From an uncultured Nitrospirota bacterium (GTDB lineage Bacteria > Nitrospirota > Nitrospiria > Nitrospirales > UBA8639): a stretch of 64,000 bases of DNA. The notes under the pieces are model-generated. The model had not been told where the DNA came from. It did not search any database and saw only the letters and a list, made by a program, of their open reading frames with translations. Both the position numbers and the translations under genes were made by a program. The DNA is taken from the NCBI GenBank assembly GCA_937139405.1, contig CAKZPV010000003.1, positions 1 to 64,000 of the forward strand, given 5' to 3'. Numbering within the stretch: position 1 is the first letter of the stretch; each line of letters opens with the position of its first letter. Of the stretch, positions 7,749-16,487 are shown in pieces.

Positions 7749-8110
7749 CTATAGGTCAGCTGTGACGCCTAGCAGCTTGCGCTGATACTCAAATTGGTCT
7801 TTTTTGAATGGCCCATGTACTTGTTGCACGGACGTGTCGATAATCCAGTAGTAGGTTTGTCCTGTTTTTTTACTTGTCATGTAGTCTTTTTCCCGCCAAC
7901 ATTCTTTTACAGCGATCTTTCGAGCAATGATAAAGCGGTTGTCACAATCATAATCAAGGATTTTACAAGGCATGTACTTCATCTCTGGTTTCCAAGATTT
8001 CGGTCCAATAGCAGTGTATGTCATACTTTGCCTACATAAACATATCTTCCTGACAGATCACCCATATAATCATTACTGCAGGCGGACATGAATAAGAGGG
8101 CAAAAAACAC
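7749..8110 (-). pseudogene. Frameshifted lipoprotein gene, DUF3997-like
   Basis: Two overlapping frames seem to be halves of one gene. The first, from a GTG at 8110, gives a lipoprotein signal with a lipobox-like FMSAC and then GDLSGRYVYVGKV before TGA at 8021. The second starts at the overlapping ATG at 8024 and runs 91 residues to 7749, with DNRFIIARK and YYWIIDTSVQQVHGP. The order 'lipobox, G-D-Y-like strand, DxxFIIA, YWIID, GP' is that of small DUF3997-type lipoproteins. A one-base shift at about 8021 separates the parts; translational coupling over ATGA is the alternative. Family assignment is from memory of the motifs. Confidence 0.5.
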
Positions 8111-8320
8111 GTAAATATTCTCATCTTTTTTGACTGTTTAAAAATTTTTCAAATGAAACCATATATCTTACCGTTGGTAGTGATACTCCATTAATTATGA
8201 GGCCAGGGAAAATTCAGTTTTGCGTATTCATACTGGAAGTAGGGTCTGTTCATTCTGGTGATGCAGACCGGGATTTTCTTCCTGGGGTTACCAATAGTTA
8301 CCGTTTCGGACTTTATTTAA

Positions 8321-9679
8321 CTATTGAGTGAGTTTAGCCTGGGTGGGGATTTGATCCAGGATTGTTGAGCGCACTTGATAGATTCCTTGGTGTCCGGCTC
8401 CTTTAGCATACACCAGCCCTTTTTCTCGTTTTCCTAATATTAATTGTCCGCTCTCTTGCCCTTGGTGATTTCGACCTTGAATGGTGACTGTTGGAGAGCC
8501 TAATCCCGTTTGAATGGATGTGGTGGATCCCTCAGGGTGGGTAATTTCTGTGGGAAGATCGACAACGCGACTGACAAACAGATTGATTGCTTTTTGGTTT
8601 AATGCGGAATTGGGGTCGCCATCAAGAAACCAGTCGTCATGTTGTTTGACGAGTACATAGTGGTCCTTTGGTGTTGTGACTTCCAGCATGACGACATCGT
8701 TGATTTCCATGCCAAATAATCGTTTATCTTGGAAATAGAAGGCTCCGCGAGTGATCGGCTTTAGGATATTGGGAGAGATTTCATAGAGTGGACTGGTATT
8801 AGATGTCATGGCATAGGCTTTTTCTGCATCTTGAAATTTATACAGGCTGACGTAATGGGTTCGGGGTCCTTCCAAGAGTGTGACTCCCACATGGGTGCGA
8901 TTGGGTTGTCCTAGAATCCGTTGTTTTTCTTCTTCTGAATCCACGAAACCCGTGGCCTTGAGTCCGCTCAAATCCATGAGGAGTGTCCCCATGATAATTT
9001 TATCGGCAGGGGCTTTCATCGGACTGGTGAACATCCAATTGGGTGAAAGGCTATGGACTCCGGCAGTCCGCGCCATGATCATTGTTGAGTCAGCTTGTTG
9101 AATGTGCACTTCTTGGACTCGCTCGCGTTCAAAAAAGAGTAAGTCTTTCAAACGAAAGTCGGGTAAGGTTTTTTGTGCAAAGGTCGTCACATCTAGGGTG
9201 GTCAGTACGACTTGATTGTCAACTTTGGTCTGGACGTATAACGACGGCGCAAAGGGTCCGCGATCACCCAATGCGAATTCCTGTGTCGTGCTTGGCGTTT
9301 GGAGTGTGAGTGTGAGGTAAGGTGGCCCCAAGCCATACTTATCTAATGTGGAAGGTCCATCTTCAATCGTCCGTTTGATCTTTCCGATGGTGAGGGCACG
9401 TAATATTCGTCGGACTTCCTGATTGTCGGCGGGAGTCCGCATAGGCTTGGTAATGGTCCATCGAAATTGCTTGTCACGCTCCAGTTGAATCGTTTCATCA
9501 GCGGTAGCCCAAATGATGGTAGTAATTTCTCGATCATCAAAGGGAAGCAGTTGTCGTTCTTGTGTTTCCTTTTTAGTGAATTGACGAGTTTGCGGAATGT
9601 CGATAAAAAGAATATAGCCCCCGAGCCCAAGGACAAGAAGAGCTAAGACGATAGTGATCCGGATCGGATTATTCAGCAT
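8321..9679 (-). CDS. DUF4340-containing membrane-anchored protein of an ABC-exporter operon
   Basis: The 452-aa protein has one N-terminal membrane anchor (residues 8-27) and then repeated beta-rich DUF4340 units outside the cytoplasm, for example PADNQEVRRILRALTIGKIKR and the ALGDRGPFAPSLYVQ region. DUF4340 proteins usually follow GldG-like subunits of this ABC system, exactly as here. The biochemical role is unknown. The ATG at 9679 has only a poor ribosome binding site. A REP-like repeat of about 130 bases lies between it and the upstream gldG-like gene, so the operon may be partly uncoupled. Confidence 0.8.
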   Translation of the reverse strand: MLNNPIRITIVLALLVLGLGGYILFIDIPQTRQFTKKETQERQLLPFDDREITTIIWATADETIQLERDKQFRWTITKPMRTPADNQEVRRILRALTIGKIKRTIEDGPSTLDKYGLGPPYLTLTLQTPSTTQEFALGDRGPFAPSLYVQTKVDNQVVLTTLDVTTFAQKTLPDFRLKDLLFFERERVQEVHIQQADSTMIMARTAGVHSLSPNWMFTSPMKAPADKIIMGTLLMDLSGLKATGFVDSEEEKQRILGQPNRTHVGVTLLEGPRTHYVSLYKFQDAEKAYAMTSNTSPLYEISPNILKPITRGAFYFQDKRLFGMEINDVVMLEVTTPKDHYVLVKQHDDWFLDGDPNSALNQKAINLFVSRVVDLPTEITHPEGSTTSIQTGLGSPTVTIQGRNHQGQESGQLILGKREKGLVYAKGAGHQGIYQVRSTILDQIPTQAKLTQ

Positions 9680-9745
9680 GGGTCTGTTAATACTTCATTG
9701 CAATAGTGCCGGGATTTGCAAAGTGAGATGGACATCATACGCTGG

Positions 9746-9878
9746 AGGGAATGGTCAAAAAATCCTGTCCAGCAAAGCCTCAGCCATTTTGGTACGCGGA
9801 GCGTACATTGAGTACGTGAGCACGGCACAACAGCGAGAACGCCGCTGGCGGCTTTTTTCAACATTCTCAGCATGTTAG
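9746..9878. repeat. Dispersed REP/MITE-like repeat, family A, copy 1
   Basis: This shares a clear backbone with 22894-23021: GGAATGGT(C/T)AAAAA, TCCAGCAA, GCGGAGCGTACA, ACGTGAGCACGGCA, GCGAGAACGCCG(C/T)TGG and TTTTT(C/G)AACATT. Its ends are imperfect inverted repeats (TCCAGCAAAGCC against the complement of GCCGCTGGCGG). The right end supplies the stop codon of the upstream gldG-like gene (TTA on the plus strand at 9875). Confidence 0.75.
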
Positions 9879-11398
9879 AGGCTTCGTCGTCTTTTCCATA
9901 CGGAGAGGCCTAAGAATAAGAGGAGTAGTGGAAGGAAGAGCACTTGAAAAAAGACGAGCGATTGTTCCTGTGAAGGATTGGGCACAAATGGGTGAAACGC
10001 GGGTTCTTTGGGCGTGAGAGACACGAGGGCCTCTTCTTTAGCTAACCATGCCATGGTTTTCAGAAAAAAATCTATATTGCCAGGATACGTGAGCCACCCA
10101 TTCGTGGCAAATGCGGCGTTGCCGACAATGATAATGGCTGACTCCGGTTTCAGATCTTGTCCTACCCGTTTTGATGTCAAGACTCCCGCGACGGCAAAGG
10201 GGCCTTTGGGGTCAAGGCCTTCATCAAAGACAGGCTCTGTCTTGGTGAGTGTCATTTCTTCCCAACTTTTTGCAGACGTGTGTGCTAATGGCTCATAGTC
10301 CCACTGCTTTCCTTGGGCGACATCAAAGGTGACTGAACGCGCAACCGGAAAAATAATAGGAGTCGTGAAATTTTCCGTAATATCGTGCGTGGTGAAGGTC
10401 CGCACCATCAATGCTGTGGGGCTCCCTCGGCCTAAGCGGTCTTGCTCATCGGCGAGAATTCCGACCCCCAAATGAATTCCCCATTGGGAGAGGAGAGGCT
10501 CCAAAGAATTTTGGCTGCTCGGATCATTCAGTATCAGGAGTCGTCCACCATTTCTGAGGAATTGTGTAATCTGATTGACGTCCTCAGGTAGAAGAGATTC
10601 CGTCGGTGATGGGATTATTAGCGCTGCAGCCTGACTAGAATGGATATTTTTCCAATTGACGGTATTGACTTCATAGCCTTGCTTATTTAGCGCATCAGCT
10701 GCCCGTGATAACCCAGGCGTTTCCTTGTTCGATATGCTTTTTTCCGAATGACCCGTAGTAAAGGCAATGCCTTTTTTGATGTCTCTGGTGACTCGAAGTA
10801 GGGCATTGGTCATATCTGCTTCTGAGGCACGTTGCAGATAAATCTGTTGTGGCCCACTTTCAATGACGGCCGTATCAATGCGAGTGACTTGATAGGCTTT
10901 GGCTTTATCGGGGTGTCGTTCGGGGTCAATGAACTCCACTGTGAGAAGAGGACTTTCTTTATCATAGGTGGTGAGTAGGTCTTGGTAGGCCCCATAGCCT
11001 GGACTGCCGTCTCGTGTAAAGACATGAATGTTGACTTCTCGTGGTAAGGCACGGAGGACCTGATAGGTCTGTCGGCTTAATGTGAAATTTTTGGTTTCCG
11101 AAAAATCCCATTCTGGTCCATGTTTGTCGGCGAGAAAATTGGTTAACCCCACCGCAAGGGCTGCCAAGAAAATGGCCAGAATGCTGTGCAAGCCAAGTCG
11201 TGCTGAGCGTTTCCGTGATCCCTTTACCAATCCTTGAAAATGAATGCCGACGTAGCCCAATAAACACAGGGTGCCAATCCCGAGAATGATGGAGGCCATG
11301 TTCTCTGCTTCGAGAGCTAAGAGCGGAAGACTGAAACCTCCGATTGTGAGTAAGAGCCCTACTGCTCCGAGTGAGGTGGCGAGACGTGTCACTTCCAT
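9875..11398 (-). CDS. GldG-like auxiliary subunit of an ABC exporter
   Basis: The 507-aa protein has two to three N-terminal membrane segments (10-60 and 72-92), a large external domain and a C-terminal anchor with a basic tail (VWKRRRSL). The external part carries the ABC_transp_aux pattern: FTLSRQTYQVLRALP, VEFIDPERHPDKA and TTGHSEKS. In the family these proteins assemble with GldA/GldF-type ABC subunits; the substrate is unknown outside gliding bacteria. The start ATG at 11398 overlaps the end of the permease gene by ten bases. Its last codon and stop lie in a dispersed repeat. Confidence 0.85.
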   Translation of the reverse strand: MEVTRLATSLGAVGLLLTIGGFSLPLLALEAENMASIILGIGTLCLLGYVGIHFQGLVKGSRKRSARLGLHSILAIFLAALAVGLTNFLADKHGPEWDFSETKNFTLSRQTYQVLRALPREVNIHVFTRDGSPGYGAYQDLLTTYDKESPLLTVEFIDPERHPDKAKAYQVTRIDTAVIESGPQQIYLQRASEADMTNALLRVTRDIKKGIAFTTGHSEKSISNKETPGLSRAADALNKQGYEVNTVNWKNIHSSQAAALIIPSPTESLLPEDVNQITQFLRNGGRLLILNDPSSQNSLEPLLSQWGIHLGVGILADEQDRLGRGSPTALMVRTFTTHDITENFTTPIIFPVARSVTFDVAQGKQWDYEPLAHTSAKSWEEMTLTKTEPVFDEGLDPKGPFAVAGVLTSKRVGQDLKPESAIIIVGNAAFATNGWLTYPGNIDFFLKTMAWLAKEEALVSLTPKEPAFHPFVPNPSQEQSLVFFQVLFLPLLLLFLGLSVWKRRRSL

Positions 11399-12159
11399 CG
11401 GTAGGCGTCAATGGCTTGGTGGGCGGCAAACCACATAAAGGCCATCCCCGATATATAGTACACAAGGTCTTTGACATTCAGAAGCCCACGAATCAATCGT
11501 TCATAATGTTCAGTGAAAGACAGATAAGACAGGATATGGCCGAGGGTTGAATCTCCAAAAGCGGTACTTAATGCACCGAACACCCATAGCCCAAGGATGA
11601 GTCCAAAGCTCAAAAATGCCGCAATGATTTGGTTTTCCGTCAGGGCCGATGCAAATAGGCCTATGGATAACATGAGCGCTCCCTGGAGCAGAAGCGCCAG
11701 ATAGCCCAGAATAATTGGGTTCCAGTCAAAGGTGGCGTAGGCGGCTAATGTTATGGGGATGAGTGCTGTCAGTGACAAGAGCCCCGCATAGATGATGACG
11801 ACGCTGAGAAATTTTCCAGAAACAATTTCATTGACCCCGATTGGGGAAGTGAGAAGTAATTCGAATGTTCGCAGCTTTCGTTCTTCGGCAAAAAGTCGCA
11901 TCGTCAATAAAGGCAGAATGATCATGAGGATAAGGTTCATACTTTGAAATAATGGACGAAAAATCATTTCATTCAGGTTAAGTTGAGCATTGGTATTTTG
12001 TAATTGCATGAGCCGAATGGCTTGGTTGCTGGCATTGGCGACGGCTTGATAGCTCAAGAGTCCGACGACGGCCAAAAAAATTGCACCAATAACGTAGACA
12101 ACGGGAGAGACAAAAAAACTGCGTAACTCTTTCGCAATAATGGTGTGAGTGAGATTCAT
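11389..12159 (-). CDS. ABC-2 type exporter permease (GldF-like)
   Basis: The 256-aa protein has six predicted membrane helices and the cytoplasmic loop typical of ABC-2 permeases (RLFAEERKLRTFELLLTSP near residue 88-106). It forms the transport channel with the adjacent ATPase. It overlaps the gldG-like gene and follows the ATPase gene by 56 bases. The ribosome binding site before the ATG at 12159 is weak, which suggests translational linkage with upstream reading. Confidence 0.88.
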   Translation of the reverse strand: MNLTHTIIAKELRSFFVSPVVYVIGAIFLAVVGLLSYQAVANASNQAIRLMQLQNTNAQLNLNEMIFRPLFQSMNLILMIILPLLTMRLFAEERKLRTFELLLTSPIGVNEIVSGKFLSVVIIYAGLLSLTALIPITLAAYATFDWNPIILGYLALLLQGALMLSIGLFASALTENQIIAAFLSFGLILGLWVFGALSTAFGDSTLGHILSYLSFTEHYERLIRGLLNVKDLVYYISGMAFMWFAAHQAIDAYRWK

Positions 12160-12215
12160 GTTGAGACGATCTTATTTAGATTTTTCTGTGATTGCGCTAA
12201 TAGTACTTTTCTTCA

Positions 12216-13151
12216 TTACTCAGTAGGCTTGTTTGATCGAGTGAGCATCTTAAAGACATCTTCAAGGCTCACGGCTTGTGTGGAGAGCTCTAAGAGCCCA
12301 GCCCCTTGGGTGACGACCAAATTTATCAATTCTTCACGGACATCTTTCCCAATATGCGTTTCAATAATATAGGTATTGGCTGTGAGCCCTTGGGAGACGT
12401 CGATCACGCCAGAAATTTTGCCAAGTGCGTCTAATAGTCCTGGATCAGCTTGTTTGACTGTAAGGTTCAAGATGGCGGATTGACGGAGTTTTGTTCCGAG
12501 TTGTTCTGGTGTATCGATGGCAACAATGTGGCCTTTGTGAATAATGATGACTTTTTGACAGATGGCGGTGGCTTCTGCCAAGAGATGTGTGCTCAAGATG
12601 ATCGTATGGGAGCCCGCCAAACTTTTAATCAGGTCGCGAATTTCAATGATCTGGTTCGGATCCAAGCCGGTTGTGGGTTCATCCAAAATTAATACTGGCG
12701 GATTATGGATGAGCGCCTGTGCTAACCCCACCCGTTGGCGATAGCCTCGTGACAAATGGCCAATCACTCGGCTTTGCACCTCGGTTAATCCTGTTTGATT
12801 GATAATGAGCTTCATTCTTTCGTGTAGTTGCTCGGGTCCAAGACGTTTGATTCGACCGACAAAGGTCAGATATTCCGTCACGGTTAATTCCAAATAGAGT
12901 GGAGGCGTTTCTGGAAGATAGCCAATATGCTTTTTGACTTCCCATGGTTCTTCTAAACAGTCAAAACCCGCTATATGCACAGAACCGGACGTTGGCGGCA
13001 TGAAGCCCGTTAAAAGGCGCATGGTCGTCGTTTTCCCAGCACCATTTGGACCAAGAAATGCAACGATTTCTCCTTTTTGGATGGAAAAAGAGATATCATT
13101 GAGTGCCGCGACTTGGCCATAGTGTTTGGTGAGATGCTGAACGTCAATCAT
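12216..13151 (-). CDS. ABC transporter ATP-binding protein (GldA-like)
   Basis: The 311-aa ATPase has Walker A GPNGAGKTT (about 35-43), Q-loop (GYLPETPPLY), signature LSRGYRQRVG, Walker B VLILDEP and the switch His in STHLLAEA. The C-terminal extension (about 225-305) is the regulatory domain seen in GldA-type ATPases. It is the first gene of a four-gene exporter operon, with permease, GldG-like and DUF4340 proteins following, and diverges from the Pal-like gene. Confidence 0.92.
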   Translation of the reverse strand: MIDVQHLTKHYGQVAALNDISFSIQKGEIVAFLGPNGAGKTTTMRLLTGFMPPTSGSVHIAGFDCLEEPWEVKKHIGYLPETPPLYLELTVTEYLTFVGRIKRLGPEQLHERMKLIINQTGLTEVQSRVIGHLSRGYRQRVGLAQALIHNPPVLILDEPTTGLDPNQIIEIRDLIKSLAGSHTIILSTHLLAEATAICQKVIIIHKGHIVAIDTPEQLGTKLRQSAILNLTVKQADPGLLDALGKISGVIDVSQGLTANTYIIETHIGKDVREELINLVVTQGAGLLELSTQAVSLEDVFKMLTRSNKPTE

Positions 13152-13283
13152 CGCGGTTTTGACAGATGAAGTGGTTAGGTGGAAAGAGGTTAAATATTCA
13201 GAGCAATTTGTTGAGTAGGGATGAAATCATACCTATGTAAAAAAAAAACCGTCAAGGTCCGATTGAACGAAGTAGGCTTGACA

Positions 13284-13311
13284 TTGACTCTTGTCGACAA
13301 AGTTGTATGAT
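13284..13311 (+). promoter_or_regulatory. Sigma70-type promoter of the Pal-like gene
   Basis: TTGACT at 13284-13289 and TATGAT at 13306-13311 are separated by 16 bases; a second TTGACA sits immediately before, at 13278. Transcription would begin near 13318, about 75 bases before the chosen start codon. This is the clearest vegetative promoter I see in the window. Confidence 0.65.
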
Positions 13312-13394
13312 GAAACAATTCTTCCGAATTTGTGAGTTTTCTGCCAAAATCTGCCAGATGTCCCTCTTTTTCAAAACATTCAGGAATGCCCAAA

Positions 13395-14045
13395 ATGAAG
13401 CGAAATAGACAATTGATCTACATGGGAATTTTCTGTCTTTCCTTGTTGTTGACGGTGGGATGTAGTGCTACTCGTGAAGTGGCGGTTGTAAGCCACGGTG
13501 AAGGGGTGGCTCTGGTAGAGGAGCCAATTTCAGACAATGTTAATGTAGCGACCTTGCCTCCCTCGGTTGTTGTCCCGGAACGTCCTCCATTAAAACAAGA
13601 GAAAGAAGTGACGACACCTCTTGTCACCACGCCACAAGCGTCTCCTTTAGCCAAGAGGGGTTTAGTTGAGAAAGAAATTTTTGCTCAATCTGCTGCAGAT
13701 ACAACGCTTCCATGGACCTTGCAAGATATCTTGTTTGATTATGATCAAATGGCCATTCGGCGAGATGCGGTTCCCCTTTTAGAGCAAAACGCCAAGGTGC
13801 TCTTAAAGCGGTATCCCAATCGAGAAGTGTTGATTCAGGGACATTGCGATGAGCGTGGAACGGAGGCATATAATCTTATTTTAGGAGAACGCCGAGCTTC
13901 GTCCGTCAAGAATTATTTGGTCAATTTAGGCGTAGAAGCCTCTCGGTTACGAGTCTTAAGTCTCGGGAAAAGTCAGCCGTTTTGTTTGGAGCGGACTATT
14001 CCGTGCTTTCGACAAAATCGTCGGGCCCATTTTGTTCTCAAATAA
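13395..14045 (+). CDS. Peptidoglycan-associated (Pal/OmpA-C type) outer-membrane lipoprotein
   Basis: The protein has a lipoprotein signal with lipobox LTVGC (Cys23), a Pro/Val-rich linker of about 85 residues and a C-terminal OmpA-like peptidoglycan-binding domain (about 105-216). That domain begins DILFDYDQ and contains GHCDERGTEAYNLILGERRA, with the Asp and Arg that bind diaminopimelate. It tethers the outer membrane to the wall. I chose the ATG at 13395 (216 aa) because AGGA lies nine bases upstream; an ATG at 13386 is possible and the frame is open further upstream. No tol genes are adjacent. Confidence 0.88.
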   Translation: MKRNRQLIYMGIFCLSLLLTVGCSATREVAVVSHGEGVALVEEPISDNVNVATLPPSVVVPERPPLKQEKEVTTPLVTTPQASPLAKRGLVEKEIFAQSAADTTLPWTLQDILFDYDQMAIRRDAVPLLEQNAKVLLKRYPNREVLIQGHCDERGTEAYNLILGERRASSVKNYLVNLGVEASRLRVLSLGKSQPFCLERTIPCFRQNRRAHFVLK

Positions 14046-14241
14046 CTGATATGTTCTGCACCTGGTCGATGTCTCTGAGAGGGGACAAAATTTCATACCC
14101 ACTTCTATAATCTCCTGTCCTGTATTTCCCATTCTTTTGAGTTATTGTTGAAGATAGAGCCTAGGGGTAGGTTAAGAATGAGCGTGCTGTCAAATATTCA
14201 TAATTTTCTGGCCTCATTTTTCTTCCTGAAGAGGGTTCGAC

Positions 14242-14613
14242 GTGCGGGTTTGGATTCTTACCATTGGTTTTGTGGCATTGCTAACATCCTTTGGATGGGC
14301 CGAAGTCTGGGATTTTTCTTGTACAGAGGCGGTTTCCTTACTAAAGGCTGCGCAGGATCGTGTTGTGCAAAAGCATGATCAATTGCAGGAAGCCAAATTT
14401 AGTCTCAGGCATGCTCCTGAAGAGTTTGATGGATGTCGAAGAAGTCGTCGAGGGTTCAGTGGCGGTAAGATTTATTGTGTGAAGCATCAATCACGACAAC
14501 GAAATCTTTTGAGAGATATTCTTGTGGCTCAACGAAGCCTTGATTCGGCGAATCAGGAATTTGACCGACATATTCAAAGTGTTTTGCGATCTTGTCCAGT
14601 CTCACAACATTGA
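14242..14613 (+). CDS. Secreted protein of unknown function (123 aa)
   Basis: The start is a GTG at 14242 preceded by GAAGAGGG. A signal peptide covers about residues 1-20 (ending FGWAEVW). The mature part is helical and polar, with four cysteines (FSCTEA, DGCRR, IYCVK, RSCPVS) that could form two disulfides. Much of the centre is predicted alpha-helical (LLKAAQDRVVQKHDQLQEAK). I recognise no family. It lies between the Pal-like and ElyC-like envelope genes on the same strand. Confidence 0.65.
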   Translation: MRVWILTIGFVALLTSFGWAEVWDFSCTEAVSLLKAAQDRVVQKHDQLQEAKFSLRHAPEEFDGCRRSRRGFSGGKIYCVKHQSRQRNLLRDILVAQRSLDSANQEFDRHIQSVLRSCPVSQH

Positions 14614-14916
14614 GATACCATATTCTCCTGCGAGTGGACGATTCTTGCCTTCTTCAGTTCTACTTAAAAAGCTGCTGTAAAGATTAATAGCTCTTCATGC
14701 TAGATAATAGGGGCTTGTTCTTTTCTTTGCTTTAATCAACGAAGATTTGAATTTTTTTTCTTTCGAATCTACCTTCATTTCAATTTTGTTATCTATTCAA
14801 CATCTTTTTTCTAATTATTTAGACAAAAGAAAATTCTTGTGGAAAACTCAATAATCCTGTAAATTACCTACGGGTTATTGGGATAGCTTGTGCCAAGATG
14901 GGTGTTGAAATTTTGC
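14614..14916. other. AT-rich intergenic stretch
   Basis: No gene is visible. The segment is notably T- and A-rich around 14740-14830 and presumably carries the promoter of the ElyC-like gene, but I could not assign one with confidence. Confidence 0.4.
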
Positions 14917-15708
14917 ATGCTTAATTTGAAGAAATTTTTGGCTGCTCTATTTTCTCCGCTTTCGATTTGTGTCGAGCTTCTTATTTTTGGCTTGCTATTA
15001 TTGATTGTTTTTCAGAAGAAAAAAGCTGGAAAATTTTTTATTACTCTTGGAACCGCGGTCCTTTTGGTCTGTAGTTACGAAGGATTCTCGGGGCGACTCT
15101 TACAAACTCTTGAGTCACAATATCCTCCGTTCAATTTAGCTGAGGTGAGTTTTGAGGAAAATGGTGAGCGTGGTGCTCATTCTATAAAGTGGATTGTAGT
15201 ATTGGCAGCAGGTGTTGCTGGAGATCAGACGTTGCCCATTCAATTGCAAATTTCTCATTATTCACGGGTTCGGCTTTTGGAAGGGATCCGGCTACATCGT
15301 CTTTTTCCGGGAAGTAAAATCATTCTAACAGGAGGAATTGGTTTTGATGGTTCTCCTACGGCCACGACATTGAGTCGCGTGGCGGAAGAGTTAGGGGTAG
15401 CTAAATCAGATATGGTTTTAGAGGTTGAGTCTCGTGATACCAAAGATCATCCATTATATATTCGACATCTTGTGAAGGAAGAACTGTTTATTTTAGTGAC
15501 CAGTGCGTTTCATATGCCACGGGCAATGAAATTATTTGTGAAACAGGGGCTAATCCCAATTCCTGCCCCGGCTGGACCCTGGAAGCCTGCAAAAGACTTT
15601 TTTTCTCCAGCGAATCTCTTTCCTAGTGCCTCAGGACTTCGGTTGGCGGAACTCGCTTACCATGAATATATGGGACTCACTTGGGCCTGGGTTCGTGGTC
15701 AAATCTAG
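14917..15708 (+). CDS. ElyC/YdcF-family membrane protein (DUF218)
   Basis: The N-terminus MLNLKKFLAALFSPL resembles that of ElyC, an envelope-biogenesis factor, and two membrane helices follow (about 8-30 and 38-55). The DUF218 domain starts at IVVLAAGV and contains SRVRLLEGIRLHRLFP, ILTGG and LVTSAFHMPRAMKLF. ElyC is linked to undecaprenyl-phosphate use in peptidoglycan and glycan assembly. The ATG at 14917 was chosen because it matches the family start; a GTG at 14890 would add nine residues. The length, 263 aa, fits the family. Confidence 0.85.
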   Translation: MLNLKKFLAALFSPLSICVELLIFGLLLLIVFQKKKAGKFFITLGTAVLLVCSYEGFSGRLLQTLESQYPPFNLAEVSFEENGERGAHSIKWIVVLAAGVAGDQTLPIQLQISHYSRVRLLEGIRLHRLFPGSKIILTGGIGFDGSPTATTLSRVAEELGVAKSDMVLEVESRDTKDHPLYIRHLVKEELFILVTSAFHMPRAMKLFVKQGLIPIPAPAGPWKPAKDFFSPANLFPSASGLRLAELAYHEYMGLTWAWVRGQI

Positions 15709-15841
15709 GTGATTAAGCTGGAAGGTAACCTAGAATTTACCCTGCTTATTGTATTCCTCTCTCCCCTTTTTTCTAGGCTCTATCTGTCCGATATAGAAAA
15801 GGTGCTCTTCACATGTTGGAAGTATTCTAGAGGAAACCCTT

Positions 15842-16189
15842 ATGAAACAACTACATGAGATGCAGTCTAGCAATCCTGCGAATATGAGACAGTCGCTATT
15901 CATTTTATTGGTGTTTTTTTTGTCAGGTGGGTGCAGTATCTGGAATGCGGCCCTCGACCCTGATTACAAATCAAGCCGAGCGGATCGACTGTGTCATCCA
16001 TATGGAGAATGTTCTCAAGGGACTTGGGTGGCGGATGATGGCATGGTTCAAGATTCAAATATTGCCGAGCGAGAATGTTATGAAGCCGTCGACCGAGGTG
16101 AGAAAGATGAATGGTGGACTGACTCGGTAGCACGAGGCCTAGAAATCAGAAGATGTATGGAAAAAAAAGGGTTTACCTTGCAACAATAA
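15842..16189 (+). CDS. Small lipoprotein of unknown function (115 aa)
   Basis: A lipoprotein signal with the lipobox LSGGC (Cys near residue 31) follows a short polar start. The mature part is small and Cys-rich (LCHPYGEC, ERECYEAV, RRCMEKKG) and ends with a helix, so it is probably a disulfide-stabilised outer-membrane or periplasmic lipoprotein. The ATG at 15842 is preceded by GAGG at about nine bases; an internal ATG fifteen residues in would also leave a complete signal. No family is recognised. Confidence 0.7.
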   Translation: MKQLHEMQSSNPANMRQSLFILLVFFLSGGCSIWNAALDPDYKSSRADRLCHPYGECSQGTWVADDGMVQDSNIAERECYEAVDRGEKDEWWTDSVARGLEIRRCMEKKGFTLQQ

Positions 16190-16487
16190 TTACTAAACCT
16201 TCTTGTTTGACATTGTCTACAAAGAGTCTTCTTGTCCTTCTTGACCATTAAAGTTGATTGCTGTAATGACTGGTTGTTATCTGAATGTTTATCCCTTCAC
16301 TGATGGTCAATAAAGGTTTTCCTTGAATCGTTCCTCGACTTTACAGATTCGCTGTGAGACCATCTTTATATTTCCCCAATCCGTTTCCCCAGTCATGATA
16401 AATCGTCGTTTTAGGTAAGTTTGTTAAGGCTTGTCTCTATTGTGCAGAGTATGTCCGGAAGAAAATTATGAAGGGGTCTATTCATTC
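16190..16487. other. Intergenic stretch before kdsC
   Basis: About 300 bases without a credible gene. A frame open toward kdsC begins with TTG at 16431 but has no ribosome binding site. A TTGACA at 16207 lacks a partner -10 box. Confidence 0.35.

Noticed and set aside
13332-13394. N-terminal extension of the Pal-like lipoprotein
   Set aside because: The extension would bury the lipoprotein signal behind 21 residues; the ATG at 13395 has AGGA upstream and gives a normal signal.
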